Below, one piece after another: positions 26,401 through 34,419 of a stretch of DNA of 59,968 bases. Below the pieces are notes generated by a model, which had not been told where the DNA came from, did no database searches, and saw only the letters and a list, made by a program, of their open reading frames with translations. The DNA is from Acinetobacter sp. ANC 4862 (lineage in GTDB: Bacteria; Pseudomonadota; Gammaproteobacteria; Pseudomonadales; Moraxellaceae). Positions within the stretch are counted from its first letter, which is position 1. The number at the start of each line of letters is the position of its first letter. Location: positions 1-59,968 of the forward strand of contig NZ_SJXH01000018.1 of assembly GCF_004336635.1 (NCBI RefSeq), written 5' to 3'. The position numbers and the translations under genes are program-made.

Positions 26401-26426
26401 AAATGGGAGCTTAGGCTCCCATTTTT
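26399..26426 (+). terminator. terminator of brnTA
   Basis: AAAATGGGAGC and GCTCCCATTTTT pair around TTAG, beginning at the brnA stop codon; a seven-T run follows at 26430. Confidence 0.88.
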
Positions 26427-26437
26427 GTGTTTTTTTG

Positions 26438-26465
26438 ACTTCGTATAACGTGTATTATATTAATT
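26438..26465 (+). other. pdif site 2 (XerC/XerD order)
   Basis: ACTTCGTATAA, spacer CGTGTA, TTATATTAATT: XerC and XerD half-sites close to the Acinetobacter pdif consensus. It is shared border between the brnTA module and the hydrolase/regulator module. Confidence 0.85.
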
Positions 26466-26482
26466 TTAGAAAATCTTAATCT

Positions 26483-27025
26483 TTAGCTAACATAATCATC
26501 AGTTGATATCACTTGAGCATATGCAAATTCAAAAGCGGCCATTAATGTTGCATGGACATGACCAGCAGGTACTTTAACGCCATTAAATTCCAAGTCTAGT
26601 GTTGCACAAGCATCATGAATCACTTTTACCTTATAACCAAAATCAGAAGCAGCACGAACAGCAGCATCAACACACATATGGCTCATAGCACCAATCACGA
26701 CTAACTCAGTCACTTGATTGCTATCTAAAATTTCTTTGAGATTCGTATTTAAGAACACATTGATGTGATTTTTAATGATCACGGATTCATCTTCTTGCGG
26801 CTTAACTGTGTCCTGAAATTCAATACCATTTGAGCTAGGTTCAAATATAGGAGATTCAGCATCAGCAATATGTTGGACATGAATCACTTGAGTACCCAGT
26901 TGACGGGCCTTCGCAATTACTTTCACTGCATTAGCAGCAGCTTGTTCAATATTTACCAATGGTAATTTACCTGTAGGTAGATATTCATTTTGTAAGTCGA
27001 TAACTAATAAAGCTGATTTTGACAT
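26483..27025 (-). CDS. isochorismatase-family cysteine hydrolase
   Basis: 180 residues with the catalytic triad Asp10 (LLVIDLQN), Lys85 (IIKNHINVF) and Cys118 (GAMSHMCVDAAVRAA). The fold hydrolyses amides or enol ethers (nicotinamide, isochorismate, ureido compounds); the substrate cannot be read from sequence. AAAGGAACCGCT precedes the ATG. It lies downstream of the MBL hydrolase in the same direction but behind a strong terminator, and next to the divergent GlxA-type regulator. Confidence 0.93.
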   Translation of the reverse strand: MSKSALLVIDLQNEYLPTGKLPLVNIEQAAANAVKVIAKARQLGTQVIHVQHIADAESPIFEPSSNGIEFQDTVKPQEDESVIIKNHINVFLNTNLKEILDSNQVTELVVIGAMSHMCVDAAVRAASDFGYKVKVIHDACATLDLEFNGVKVPAGHVHATLMAAFEFAYAQVISTDDYVS

Positions 27026-27074
27026 AGCGGTTCCTTTACTTAACTAATATTGGTTTTGTTCTGCTTAGGATTTT

Positions 27075-27101
27075 AAAGAAGTGGAAGCATTCCACTTCTT
27101 T
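27075..27101 (-). terminator. terminator of the MBL hydrolase gene
   Basis: AAAGAAGTGGAA and TTCCACTTCTTT form a perfect 12-bp stem around GCA, 8 bp past the MBL stop. The T/A tails are weak, so partial read-through into the isochorismatase gene is possible. Confidence 0.75.
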
Positions 27102-27109
27102 AATTTACT

Positions 27110-27994
27110 TTAGAAAGAAAGCGTTTCACCATCGATAGGAATTAAAACCTTATCTTGAATCCCTTTGTCTTCTACATATTCTGCAAGTTGAGCACGTGTT
27201 ACCGACATGTGGTTAATGGCATCCATATGAACCGCGACAATTTTAGCATTAGGTGCTTTTTGGGTTGCACGATAAGTATCTTCTTTGCCCATAATAATAG
27301 ATTCTTTAAAGCCATCAACCAAGGCGTTACCTGTATTCAAGACAATCACATCAGGTTTAAATGTTTGAATCGCTTGATCAACTTCAGAACGCCAGATGGT
27401 ATCTCCTGCCACATAAACAGTTTCATGGCCAGCAGCTTCAAATACCACACCCATTGCTTCACCTAATCCAGCTTTAAGCTTAGGAATACGGTACATCGCA
27501 TCAGTACCATGTTGACCACCAGTTTTAGTGAGCTTAATCCCTTCAAAGGTCGCTTGAGTTAATACACGAACATCTTTGAAGCCTTGTGACTGAATGACTT
27601 TCTGGTCTTCTTTATTCTGTACAAACAACGGCATGTTTTTCGGAATAGTCGCTTGTGCTGCATCATCCCAATGATCTAAATGGGTATGGGTCACGATTAC
27701 CGCATCTACACCTTCTAAAATCGTTTCGGGCTTGATAGGCAAATCGACTAATGGGTTCCGTAAATAGCTACGATGAGTATCAGGGAAACCTTCATAGAAC
27801 CCTTTTTTAGCAAACATTGGGTCAATTAAAAAAGTCGTATCAGCATAGGTTACTTTAATCGTTGCATTGCGAATTTCTTGTATATGCGTCACTTTAGAGG
27901 TATCTCGCTGAACCACTTTATCATTCGCATATAAATTGACTGAAGCCATTGCCAGAGAGAGTGCAATAACAGAGCTACTTAAAATTTTATTCAT
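27110..27994 (-). CDS. periplasmic metallo-beta-lactamase-fold hydrolase (UlaG-like)
   Basis: 294 residues. Signal peptide MNKILSSSVIALSLAMASVN-LYA precedes the mature start ND. The metal motif is HTHLDHWD (His103, His105, Asp107, His108), with further ligands in GGQHGTD, VAGDTIW and VAVHMDAINH. It resembles UlaG-like hydrolases of unknown substrate rather than beta-lactamases. Divergent from the GlxA-type regulator over a 132-bp gap, which suggests control by it. Confidence 0.88.
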   Translation of the reverse strand: MNKILSSSVIALSLAMASVNLYANDKVVQRDTSKVTHIQEIRNATIKVTYADTTFLIDPMFAKKGFYEGFPDTHRSYLRNPLVDLPIKPETILEGVDAVIVTHTHLDHWDDAAQATIPKNMPLFVQNKEDQKVIQSQGFKDVRVLTQATFEGIKLTKTGGQHGTDAMYRIPKLKAGLGEAMGVVFEAAGHETVYVAGDTIWRSEVDQAIQTFKPDVIVLNTGNALVDGFKESIIMGKEDTYRATQKAPNAKIVAVHMDAINHMSVTRAQLAEYVEDKGIQDKVLIPIDGETLSF

Positions 27995-28126
27995 GTTCTA
28001 GATCCAATCATTGAGTCATACTTGAATCATGATAGGAAAAATCAAATAATAAAATTGTCCTTAAGGACAATCATCGAAACTATTGGGACAACATGCTATA
28101 TTTGTTATTTTAGAGAGGTAGATCGA

Positions 28127-29104
28127 ATGGCTATACCAGTGATTGGATTATTCGTTTATCCCAATATAAATCCATTTCACTTCTCTATCCCCCATATCAT
28201 TTTCAATATCAAGATTGAAGATAAACGCTTATTCGATCTGAAAATTTTTTCTATAGATGGCCAACCCGTAAAAACAGAACAGTCTATGATGATTATCCCT
28301 GATGGTGGGATTGAACTCATTAAAGAGTCGGATCTTATTATTATTCCTGGATGGGATGATTTTAATCATAAGCCTGAACAAGTACTTATCGATGCCCTAA
28401 ATTGTGCATATCAGACTGGAATTAGAATTGTAGGGTTATGCTATGGAACTTATGCATTGGCATATGCTGGTTTACTTGATCATAAAAAAGCAGCTACGCA
28501 CTGGATGGCTGAACAAGATTTCAGTGAGCGATTTCCACAGGTTCAGCTTGATCATGATGCCCTGTATGTAGAAGACCAAAGGATCGTAACCTCTGCTGGA
28601 ACAGGCGCAGCGTTAGACTGCTGCTTATATTTGGTACGTGAAATCTATAATGCACAAATTGCGAATAAAGTCTCTAGAGTAATGGTCATTCCACCTCACC
28701 GTGAAGGTGGGCAAGCTCAGTTTATTGAACAGCCAATAGCAGAATCGAGCCAAGATGCACAAATTAACCTATTACTTGATTTTTTAAGAAAGAATTTAGC
28801 TTTACAACATAATATTGAAAGCCTAGCTGAACGAACACATATGACACGTAGGACGTTCACACGGCATTTTAAGAAAGCGACAGGTATGACCTTAGTCGAT
28901 TGGCTGAATACTGAAAGAATCAGATTAAGTTGTGAACTTTTAGAAACGACAAACTTGTCTATCGAAAAGATAACCGAGCTTTCAGGTTTTAATAATACCG
29001 TGTCATTTAGAAAAAATTTTCGTGAAAAATATGGCACCAGCCCTCAGGCATGGAGAAAAGCTTTTGGGATCATTAATGAGGATAATCTTCCACATTTAAT
29101 ATAA
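28127..29104 (+). CDS. GlxA/FtrA-type AraC-family regulator with DJ-1/PfpI domain
   Basis: 325 residues from ATG at 28127, which has GAGAGGT upstream; the longer frame to 28022 lacks one. The N-terminal DJ-1/PfpI domain keeps the nucleophile elbow GLCYGTYA (Cys105). The C-terminal AraC domain has two helix-turn-helices (LAERTHMTRRTFTRHFKK; IEKITELSGFNNTVSFRKNF). It probably activates the divergent hydrolase genes. Its stop codon lies inside pdif site 3. Confidence 0.9.
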   Translation: MAIPVIGLFVYPNINPFHFSIPHIIFNIKIEDKRLFDLKIFSIDGQPVKTEQSMMIIPDGGIELIKESDLIIIPGWDDFNHKPEQVLIDALNCAYQTGIRIVGLCYGTYALAYAGLLDHKKAATHWMAEQDFSERFPQVQLDHDALYVEDQRIVTSAGTGAALDCCLYLVREIYNAQIANKVSRVMVIPPHREGGQAQFIEQPIAESSQDAQINLLLDFLRKNLALQHNIESLAERTHMTRRTFTRHFKKATGMTLVDWLNTERIRLSCELLETTNLSIEKITELSGFNNTVSFRKNFREKYGTSPQAWRKAFGIINEDNLPHLI

Positions 29105-29121
29105 TGGCTGTTATGCGAAAT
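29094..29121 (-). other. pdif site 3 (XerD/XerC order)
   Basis: ATTTAATATAA, spacer TGGCTG, TTATGCGAAAT. It closes the hydrolase/regulator module and is inverted relative to site 2, so borders alternate as in described pdif modules. The regulator stop codon TAA is at 29102-29104. Confidence 0.82.
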
Positions 29122-29151
29122 CGAAAAAATCCCAGGTTTAAAATCTGGTGT

Positions 29152-29194
29152 GTTAGAACCCATTTAAAGTGTCTACAAAATCGGCGGTTATTCA
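29152..29194 (-). mobile_element. IS3-like terminal remnant
   Basis: Minus strand begins TGAATAACCGCCGATTTTGT at 29194 and continues through GTAGACACTTTAAATGGG. The first 26 bases match the left end of the IS3 copies at 2530 and 52287; the following part differs and recurs at 16891 and 57147, so this is a related but different IS. Confidence 0.55.
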
Positions 29195-29310
29195 AGCTAT
29201 AATACGATGACTAGAACAGCTAACCGAACCATGATGTTTGTTTTAGTAGAGAGGTAAAAGCTGTAACTTCTGCCTCTTAATTTTTATGTTTCGATATTTG
29301 AATCTCTTGA

Positions 29311-29580
29311 TTAAGTAATAAGAAAAACAAAAATCCCTGTAAAGGGGCTGTTATCTGATTTAGGCTTGCACTTGTGCATAGTTTTTTCTTGTCCTTCCGC
29401 TTCCTCAAACACTCCTGTTTTGTTCAAAACCATGTGTTTAATTGGCTGATCGGTTAGCTCGGAAATATCCAGAAGATCACCAACCATTTGTTGTCCTAGC
29501 TGTTCACGATGAGCAGCTTCAGGGATTTCCTGCATGTTTTGAGATTCTTCAGAACTAAGAACTAAAGGCAATCTATCCAT
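29311..29580 (-). CDS. hypothetical protein between IS3-like ends
   Basis: 89 codons from ATG at 29578-29580, preceded by ATGAGGTCTTAG; the frame extends upstream only into IS sequence. Starts MDRLPLVLSSEESQNMQEIP, acidic, no membrane segment. The C-terminal end (SPFTGIFVFLIT) runs over AT-rich, possibly non-native sequence. Not recognised. The segment 29195-29594 is enclosed by two IS3-like tips that face each other. Confidence 0.45.
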   Translation of the reverse strand: MDRLPLVLSSEESQNMQEIPEAAHREQLGQQMVGDLLDISELTDQPIKHMVLNKTGVFEEAEGQEKTMHKCKPKSDNSPFTGIFVFLIT

Positions 29581-29594
29581 ATCTAAGACCTCAT

Positions 29595-29620
29595 TGAAGA
29601 GCCACTGATTTTGTAGACAC
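29595..29620 (+). mobile_element. IS3-like terminal remnant, opposite orientation
   Basis: TGAAGAGCCACTGATTTTGT followed by AGACAC matches the IS3 left end with three changes. It points away from the remnant at 29152-29194. Confidence 0.5.
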
Positions 29621-29746
29621 AACGAAATCTGAACAGTTTAGCTTCTAAATCTGCTATGTATTTATGGTCAGAAGTGGCAACTCGGCTTTTTAACCAAGGA
29701 AAGTTAGACAAAGCACAATATGAAGTCGCAACAGTAAATTTTTAAA
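29621..29746 (+). pseudogene. 3' gene fragment
   Basis: An open frame without start follows the IS-like end: RNLNSLASKSAMYLWSEVAT, then RLFNQGKLDKAQYEVATVNF and TAA. It looks like the C-terminus of a real protein cut by the IS remnant. Family not recognised. Confidence 0.4.
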
Positions 29747-29810
29747 TGGTTTATAGGGTAGACATTTTAATTAGTGAATAACAAACAACCAAAACTTGCA
29801 AGACCAACAT

Positions 29811-29839
29811 AAAAATTGGAGCTTTAAGCTCCAATTTTT
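29811..29839. terminator. bidirectional terminator
   Basis: AAAAATTGGAGC and GCTCCAATTTTT form a 12-bp stem around a short loop, about 65 bp after the gene fragment and 49 bp before the CRISPR-like array. Confidence 0.8.
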
Positions 29840-29887
29840 ATGAGAATATTTCACTGATTGCCATAAATTATGGCAAAATCTGATCTT

Positions 29888-30035
29888 TCTACAAATCACA
29901 TAAGTTATATTTCAAGTTCTGGATAAGTCCAGATCGATTACAACAAATCTATAAATCGCATAAGCGATATTTCACCTTGCTCGTGTAATCCCGGTGGAAA
30001 TGCTGAATCTATAAATCGCATAAGCGATATTTCAC
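29888..30035 (-). CRISPR. short CRISPR-like array, 3 repeats and 2 spacers, type I-F geometry
   Basis: Repeats at 29888-29915, 29948-29975 and 30008-30035: 28 bp with an exact 60-bp period, so both spacers are 32 bp (29916-29947, 29976-30007). Two repeats are identical; the left one has four or five changes. The repeat has a hairpin core ATCGC-NNNN-GCGAT. Read on the minus strand, the degenerate repeat is leader-distal and the AT-rich flank at 30036-30180 is the likely leader. The two spacers differ completely. No cas gene is in the window. Confidence 0.75.
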
Positions 30036-30420
30036 TACAATATTAAGAATATATATTGTAATTAATCAATAAATTATAGTTTTTTATACAAAAAAATCAA
30101 GACTTTATTAATGAAAATAAAACAATATAGATTCAATAACTTGAAGTATGTATCAAACAATTAGAGATTTTATAAAATGTAGCAAAAAGCAGAAACTTCA
30201 TGTTTCTCCAAGGAAAAATATCACATATGAGCGATTAAAATCCATGAACCACTGACCACACATAATTTTCATGGGTTTATGATGTCCAAAAACATGGGAC
30301 TTTTTTACAGTTAACTGGTTCCAACTCATCAAAGATTTCAGCTGAATAGAGACAGAATTCTTCTAAGGAAATGAAGTTTCTAAAAGACTGGTTTATTTCC
30401 AGTTATTCCCAAGCTTAAAT

Positions 30421-31387
30421 AACCCGAATCGCGGATAAGAAATTAACTTGAAAAACAGGAGGACTAGAGCCATCAGTTGAGTTACCATACTAAACTCACA
30501 ACTCTAGTCCTGATGTTCGATAGTACCGAATTATTCTGTGTAATTGATGATTTCTTTCTTAAATTTGAAGCAACCTACTGGAAATTCCTCAAACAAAGTA
30601 ATCACTGTTTAAGAATCCGAACTGGTCAACTAAGCATCTCAGAAATCACCTTTATCGCCATTTGGTATAAATGTTCTCACTTCAGCAATTTCAAAGCATT
30701 CTTCTCATGGTTGAAGCAGGACAAATGTAATTTATTTAAAAGCTTACCCTGTTACCAACGTATGATTCATCTGATCAAAAGGCATGAATTAGCCCTTCAT
30801 GTCGCTCTGATGAAAGGTCAAGAAACACAATATTTATGGATTGATTCAACAATGCTACCTGTTTGTAAGAATCAACGTATTCAACGTCATAAATCATCAG
30901 TCCAAATTGCATCACGTGGTAGAAGCTCAATGGGCTGGTTTTATGGCTGTAAATTACATATTGCGATGAATCAATTTGGTGAAATTGCCTGTTCTGCTTT
31001 ATCGAATGGACATGTTGCTGACATAAAAATGGTTGAGCAATTAGTTGATGGCCTAAACGGAAAACTTTACGGGGATCGGGGCTACATCAGCCAAGAATTA
31101 AAGAGCAGGCTGCAAGTTCAAGGTATTGATTTAATTAATTATCATCGGAAGAATATGCAGGCTATTCAACTCTGTACATCAGATGAATATCACCTAAGGT
31201 AACGCAATAAAATAGAAACATTATTCAGCTTATTGAAAGGGCAATACAATTTAGTGACGAGTAAAGCACGTAGTACTCATGGATTTCTCAGCGGAATTTA
31301 TGCTTCGCTATGTGCATATCAACTCACCCATTCAAATAAGCCAAAAATTCAGATTATAAGATCATTAGCTTAAATAGGATTCGGGTT
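30421..31387 (+). mobile_element. IS982-family element, copy 1
   Basis: 967 bp between AACCCGAATC and GATTCGGGTT ends. About 90% similar by eye to copy 2 at 40617-41591, in the same orientation. The two copies frame the CYP153 gene region like a composite transposon. Its transposase carries a nonsense codon. The 30036-30420 stretch before it is AT-rich and shows no gene. Confidence 0.85.
30513..31373 (+). pseudogene. IS982 transposase with internal stop
   Basis: From ATG at 30513 (MFDSTELFCVIDDFFLKFEA) the frame is 286 codons to TAA at 31371, but codon 230 is TAA (31200-31202) where copy 2 has CAA. DDE residues are visible in LWIDSTMLP, LYGDRGYIS and, after the stop, RNKIETLFSLLKG. The nonsense codon removes the catalytic Glu, so the product should be inactive. 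Confidence 0.85.
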
Positions 31388-31556
31388 AAGTAGTTTAGCA
31401 ATTTCTAACTGCTTAAATATAAGATTTTTAAAAGTGAAGATCATCTCTGCTCTTAAGGGCTTCTGAATGGGATTTTGTATCATAAATATAGATCATGATC
31501 TAAGCAGCAATGTGTTAATATTTTTGAATAGCTCGTTATTCACATATCCATCTCTT

Positions 31557-31994
31557 ATGCGTAAAAATAGCCATCTTGAAGTATGTCCAATCGCTAGAAC
31601 GGTATCAATTCTTGGTGATGCTTGGAGCATATTGATTTTAAGAGATGCACATCTAGGATTAACACGATTCGATCAATTCCGTACCAGTTTAGGCATTGCA
31701 CCAACGATATTAACCAAACGCTTATCAGTTTTAGTTCAGGAAGGCTTACTTGCTAAAAGACAGTATTCTGAACACCCTCCACGTGATGAATATGTCTTGA
31801 CTCAATCAGGTCAAGATTTTCTTCCGATTCTCTTTGTTCTTAGTGCCTGGGGAAGCAAGCATAAGCCTTACGAATATACTGAACAACTGACTCAATTCCA
31901 TGATCTTGAAAATGGCACTGAAATCAAGCCTATTGTCATTGATCAAGTGACTGGTGCAGAGATTGGCACACGACCTATTTGTCCAAAAAAATGA
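31557..31994 (+). CDS. HxlR-family transcriptional regulator
   Basis: 145 residues from ATG at 31557; the upstream frame is not supported. HxlR pattern: CPIARTVSILGDAWSILILR, then FDQFRTSLGIAPTILTKRLSV and VQEGLLAKRQYSEHPPRDEY. The N-terminal Cys (CPIAR) is typical of redox- or aldehyde-sensing members. It precedes an SDR and an MDR oxidoreductase on the same strand and probably controls them through the dyad at 32255-32293. Confidence 0.9.
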   Translation: MRKNSHLEVCPIARTVSILGDAWSILILRDAHLGLTRFDQFRTSLGIAPTILTKRLSVLVQEGLLAKRQYSEHPPRDEYVLTQSGQDFLPILFVLSAWGSKHKPYEYTEQLTQFHDLENGTEIKPIVIDQVTGAEIGTRPICPKK

Positions 31995-32129
31995 AGAAAA
32001 ACAACAGTCGTTACCCCTTGTGTTAAGCGAATTGAACTCTCTGCCTATTGCTAATTCATGGGTCATCCATTGATCCCAATAACTCCTCCAACAACACTAC
32101 CTAACTAAGAAAAATAATGTTCTTTTGTG

Positions 32130-32246
32130 TTATCTGAATTTTCCATTAGTACGATAAGCAGAACTAGCCCCATCAATCTCAATACATTGAGTTTCAGTGC
32201 CCAGTTGCATCATTTTGATAGCGAATGATACACGTTGGTCATCCAT
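32130..32246 (-). CDS. 38-residue ORF, possibly a remnant
   Basis: MDDQRVSFAIKMMQLGTETQ, then CIEIDGASSAYRTNGKFR and stop. There is no ribosome binding site. The composition looks protein-like, but I recognise no family; it may be a fragment of a lost gene. It lies in the HxlR-SDR gap. Confidence 0.25.
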   Translation of the reverse strand: MDDQRVSFAIKMMQLGTETQCIEIDGASSAYRTNGKFR

Positions 32247-32254
32247 ATTTTTTT

Positions 32255-32293
32255 GATAGTGACTATACATAAAATAAAATTCATGTCACTATC
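32255..32293 (+). promoter_or_regulatory. dyad upstream of the SDR gene, candidate HxlR operator
   Basis: GATAGTGAC (32255-32263) and GTCACTATC (32285-32293) are perfect inverted arms, 21 bp apart, in the promoter region of the SDR gene and about 260 bp after the HxlR gene. A further TAGTCAC copy follows at 32301. Confidence 0.5.
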
Positions 32294-32390
32294 TTTTTAG
32301 TAGTCACAAATTTTTCTTACGTTCTGCTCAATAACATTCAGGTGAAAGAAATGGATCTGTCACCTAAAACAATAATATTGGACATTTACT

Positions 32391-33194
32391 ATGACAGCTA
32401 AAGTTGTTCTTATTACAGGCGCTTCTTCAGGTATAGGTTTGGCAACTGCCGAACGATTACAGGCATCTGGGTTCATTGTTTATGGTACGAGCCGAAAAAC
32501 ATATACAGCTTCTCCTTATAAATTTCATCTGATTAAGCTCGATGTTAACGATGATGATTCCGTCGCTGATGCTGTTAAAACCGTGATTGATCTCGAAGGT
32601 CGGATTGACGTATTAATTAATAATGCAGGCTTTGCCATTGCACCGGCAGGCGCTGAAGAAAGCTCCATCCAACAAGCGCAAGCAATTTTTAATACTAATT
32701 TTTTTGGTGCAGTCAGAATGACCCGCGCAGTGATTCCATTCATGCGTCAGCAACAATCTGGGCTGATCCTGAATATCAGTTCAATTTTAGGGGTGTTACC
32801 AATGCCCTTCGGCGCACTTTATACGGCATCTAAACACGCGCTTGAAGGTTATTCAACGTCTTTAGACTATGAACTTAAGCCCCAAGGCATTCGTGTGTCT
32901 TTGATTGCACCTGCTTATACCCGTACCGCTCTGGGACTTAACTTAGTTGAAGCAGACAATCAAATATCAATCTATGACTCGATTCGCAAAAAACTGTATC
33001 AGCAAATGATTAAGTCCATACATGCGTCTGATGATCCAAGTGTAGTCACTGAAGCTATTCTCAGCGTCATTCAAAGTCAACAGATTCGCCCACGTTATGA
33101 CATTGGTAACACTGCAAAACGACTCAACCAAATACGTCGATTCTTACCTGCAAGTCTATTGAGTCGTCTGATTCAACACAGCTTAAAGATTTAA
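32391..33194 (+). CDS. short-chain dehydrogenase/reductase
   Basis: 267 residues. The NAD(P) motif TGASSGIG (9-16), NNAG (INNAGFAIAP), the catalytic Ser (ILNISSILG) and YTASK (LYTASKHALEG) are all present, so the enzyme should be active. Such SDRs act on alcohols, ketones or aldehydes. First of two oxidoreductase genes after HxlR; 55 bp before the MDR gene. Confidence 0.92.
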   Translation: MTAKVVLITGASSGIGLATAERLQASGFIVYGTSRKTYTASPYKFHLIKLDVNDDDSVADAVKTVIDLEGRIDVLINNAGFAIAPAGAEESSIQQAQAIFNTNFFGAVRMTRAVIPFMRQQQSGLILNISSILGVLPMPFGALYTASKHALEGYSTSLDYELKPQGIRVSLIAPAYTRTALGLNLVEADNQISIYDSIRKKLYQQMIKSIHASDDPSVVTEAILSVIQSQQIRPRYDIGNTAKRLNQIRRFLPASLLSRLIQHSLKI

Positions 33195-33249
33195 TCAAAG
33201 GCCCTAATTATTTCATTTCAACAATAATAGAATGATAGAGAGATTCAGT

Positions 33250-34248
33250 ATGAAAGCCGCATATATTCAGTCTTATGGAAAAATTGATGATGTCAACATG
33301 GGCAATCAAGCTCAACCGACGATTTCGGACTATGAAGTACTGGTAAAAGTACACGCTGCAAGCATTAATCCACTTGACTTACGTGTACTTAAAGGTGAGT
33401 TCAAAGCCATTTTACCTGTTCAGTTTCCATTGATCTTGGGCAATGATTTTGCAGGCGTTGTTGTTAAAGTTGGCGTGAAGGTCACACGATTTAAAGTCGG
33501 TGATGAAGTCTATGCGAAGACAGATGTACATGGTGCATTTGCCGATTACACGGTCGTACATCAGTCTTCTCTAGCATTAAAACCAGAAAACCTGTCAATG
33601 GATCAAGCTGCATCTTTACCTCTTGTATCTTTAACCGCATGGCAAGCCTTGGTCGAGATGGCAAAAGTTAAAGCAGGAGATAAAGTGCTGATTCATGCCG
33701 GTTCAGGTGGCGTCGGATCGATCGCTATTCAACTTGCAAAGCATTTAGGCGCAATTGTGGCGACGACCACCAGTACTCAAAATATCAATTGGGTAAAAGC
33801 TTTAGGCGCAGATATTGTCATCGACTACACAACCACAAATTTTGCAAGAAAACTTAAAGAGTATGATGTGGTTTTCGATACGCAAGGCGGTAAAACTTTA
33901 AATCAATCGTTGCCTGTTCTGAAAAGAGGTGGACGTCTTATCAGTATTTCAGGTCCACCTGATCATGCTTTTGCCGAACAGCTCGAGGTGAATCCATTAC
34001 TCAAACATATCGTTCCGCTGATCAGTTGGCCCATACGCCATAAAGCCAAAAAACATGGTATTCAATATTCATTTCTGTTTATGCAGCCCAATGGACAACA
34101 GCTTTCTGAAATCACGCAGCTTTTCGAAAGCAGAGCGATTAAGCCTGTGATCGATAAAAGCTATGAATTCTCAAGCATTAAAGATGCTCTCAAATATGTG
34201 AACAAGGGGCGAACTAAGGGCAAAGTGATTGTAACAATGTCACTATAG
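33250..34248 (+). CDS. zinc-independent MDR-family NADP-dependent oxidoreductase
   Basis: 332 residues from ATG at 33250 (MKAAYIQSYGKIDDVNMGNQ); ATAGAGAGA precedes it, and an ATG six codons earlier is possible. GroES-like N-terminal domain, then a Rossmann motif AGSGGVGSIAIQLAKHLGA. Structural zinc cysteines are absent, which fits quinone-oxidoreductase-like enzymes. It ends in a convergent region with an inverted repeat at 34269-34323. Confidence 0.9.
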   Translation: MKAAYIQSYGKIDDVNMGNQAQPTISDYEVLVKVHAASINPLDLRVLKGEFKAILPVQFPLILGNDFAGVVVKVGVKVTRFKVGDEVYAKTDVHGAFADYTVVHQSSLALKPENLSMDQAASLPLVSLTAWQALVEMAKVKAGDKVLIHAGSGGVGSIAIQLAKHLGAIVATTTSTQNINWVKALGADIVIDYTTTNFARKLKEYDVVFDTQGGKTLNQSLPVLKRGGRLISISGPPDHAFAEQLEVNPLLKHIVPLISWPIRHKAKKHGIQYSFLFMQPNGQQLSEITQLFESRAIKPVIDKSYEFSSIKDALKYVNKGRTKGKVIVTMSL

Positions 34249-34268
34249 AACAAATGCTTTAAGCATAC

Positions 34269-34323
34269 GGTGTTAGGTATCATCAATTGATAGGCAATAC
34301 CTTTATATAAGATACCTAACACC
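34269..34323. repeat. 13-bp inverted repeat between convergent genes
   Basis: GGTGTTAGGTATC (34269-34281) and GATACCTAACACC (34311-34323) pair perfectly across a 29-nt loop. It lies between convergent genes and probably limits read-through from both sides. Confidence 0.5.
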
Positions 34324-34419
34324 CTTTATAACCTGAACAATTTACGCCTATATCACTAAAATTTTGTCTTCTTGATCAGCACATCAGATATTCAGCTTCG
34401 ATCCGTTCGTATGCTTGGA

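Noticed and set aside
29888..30035. CRISPR array as part of a Tn7-like CAST system
   Set aside because: No tnsABC, tniQ or cas genes occur in the window; the repeat alone cannot show this.
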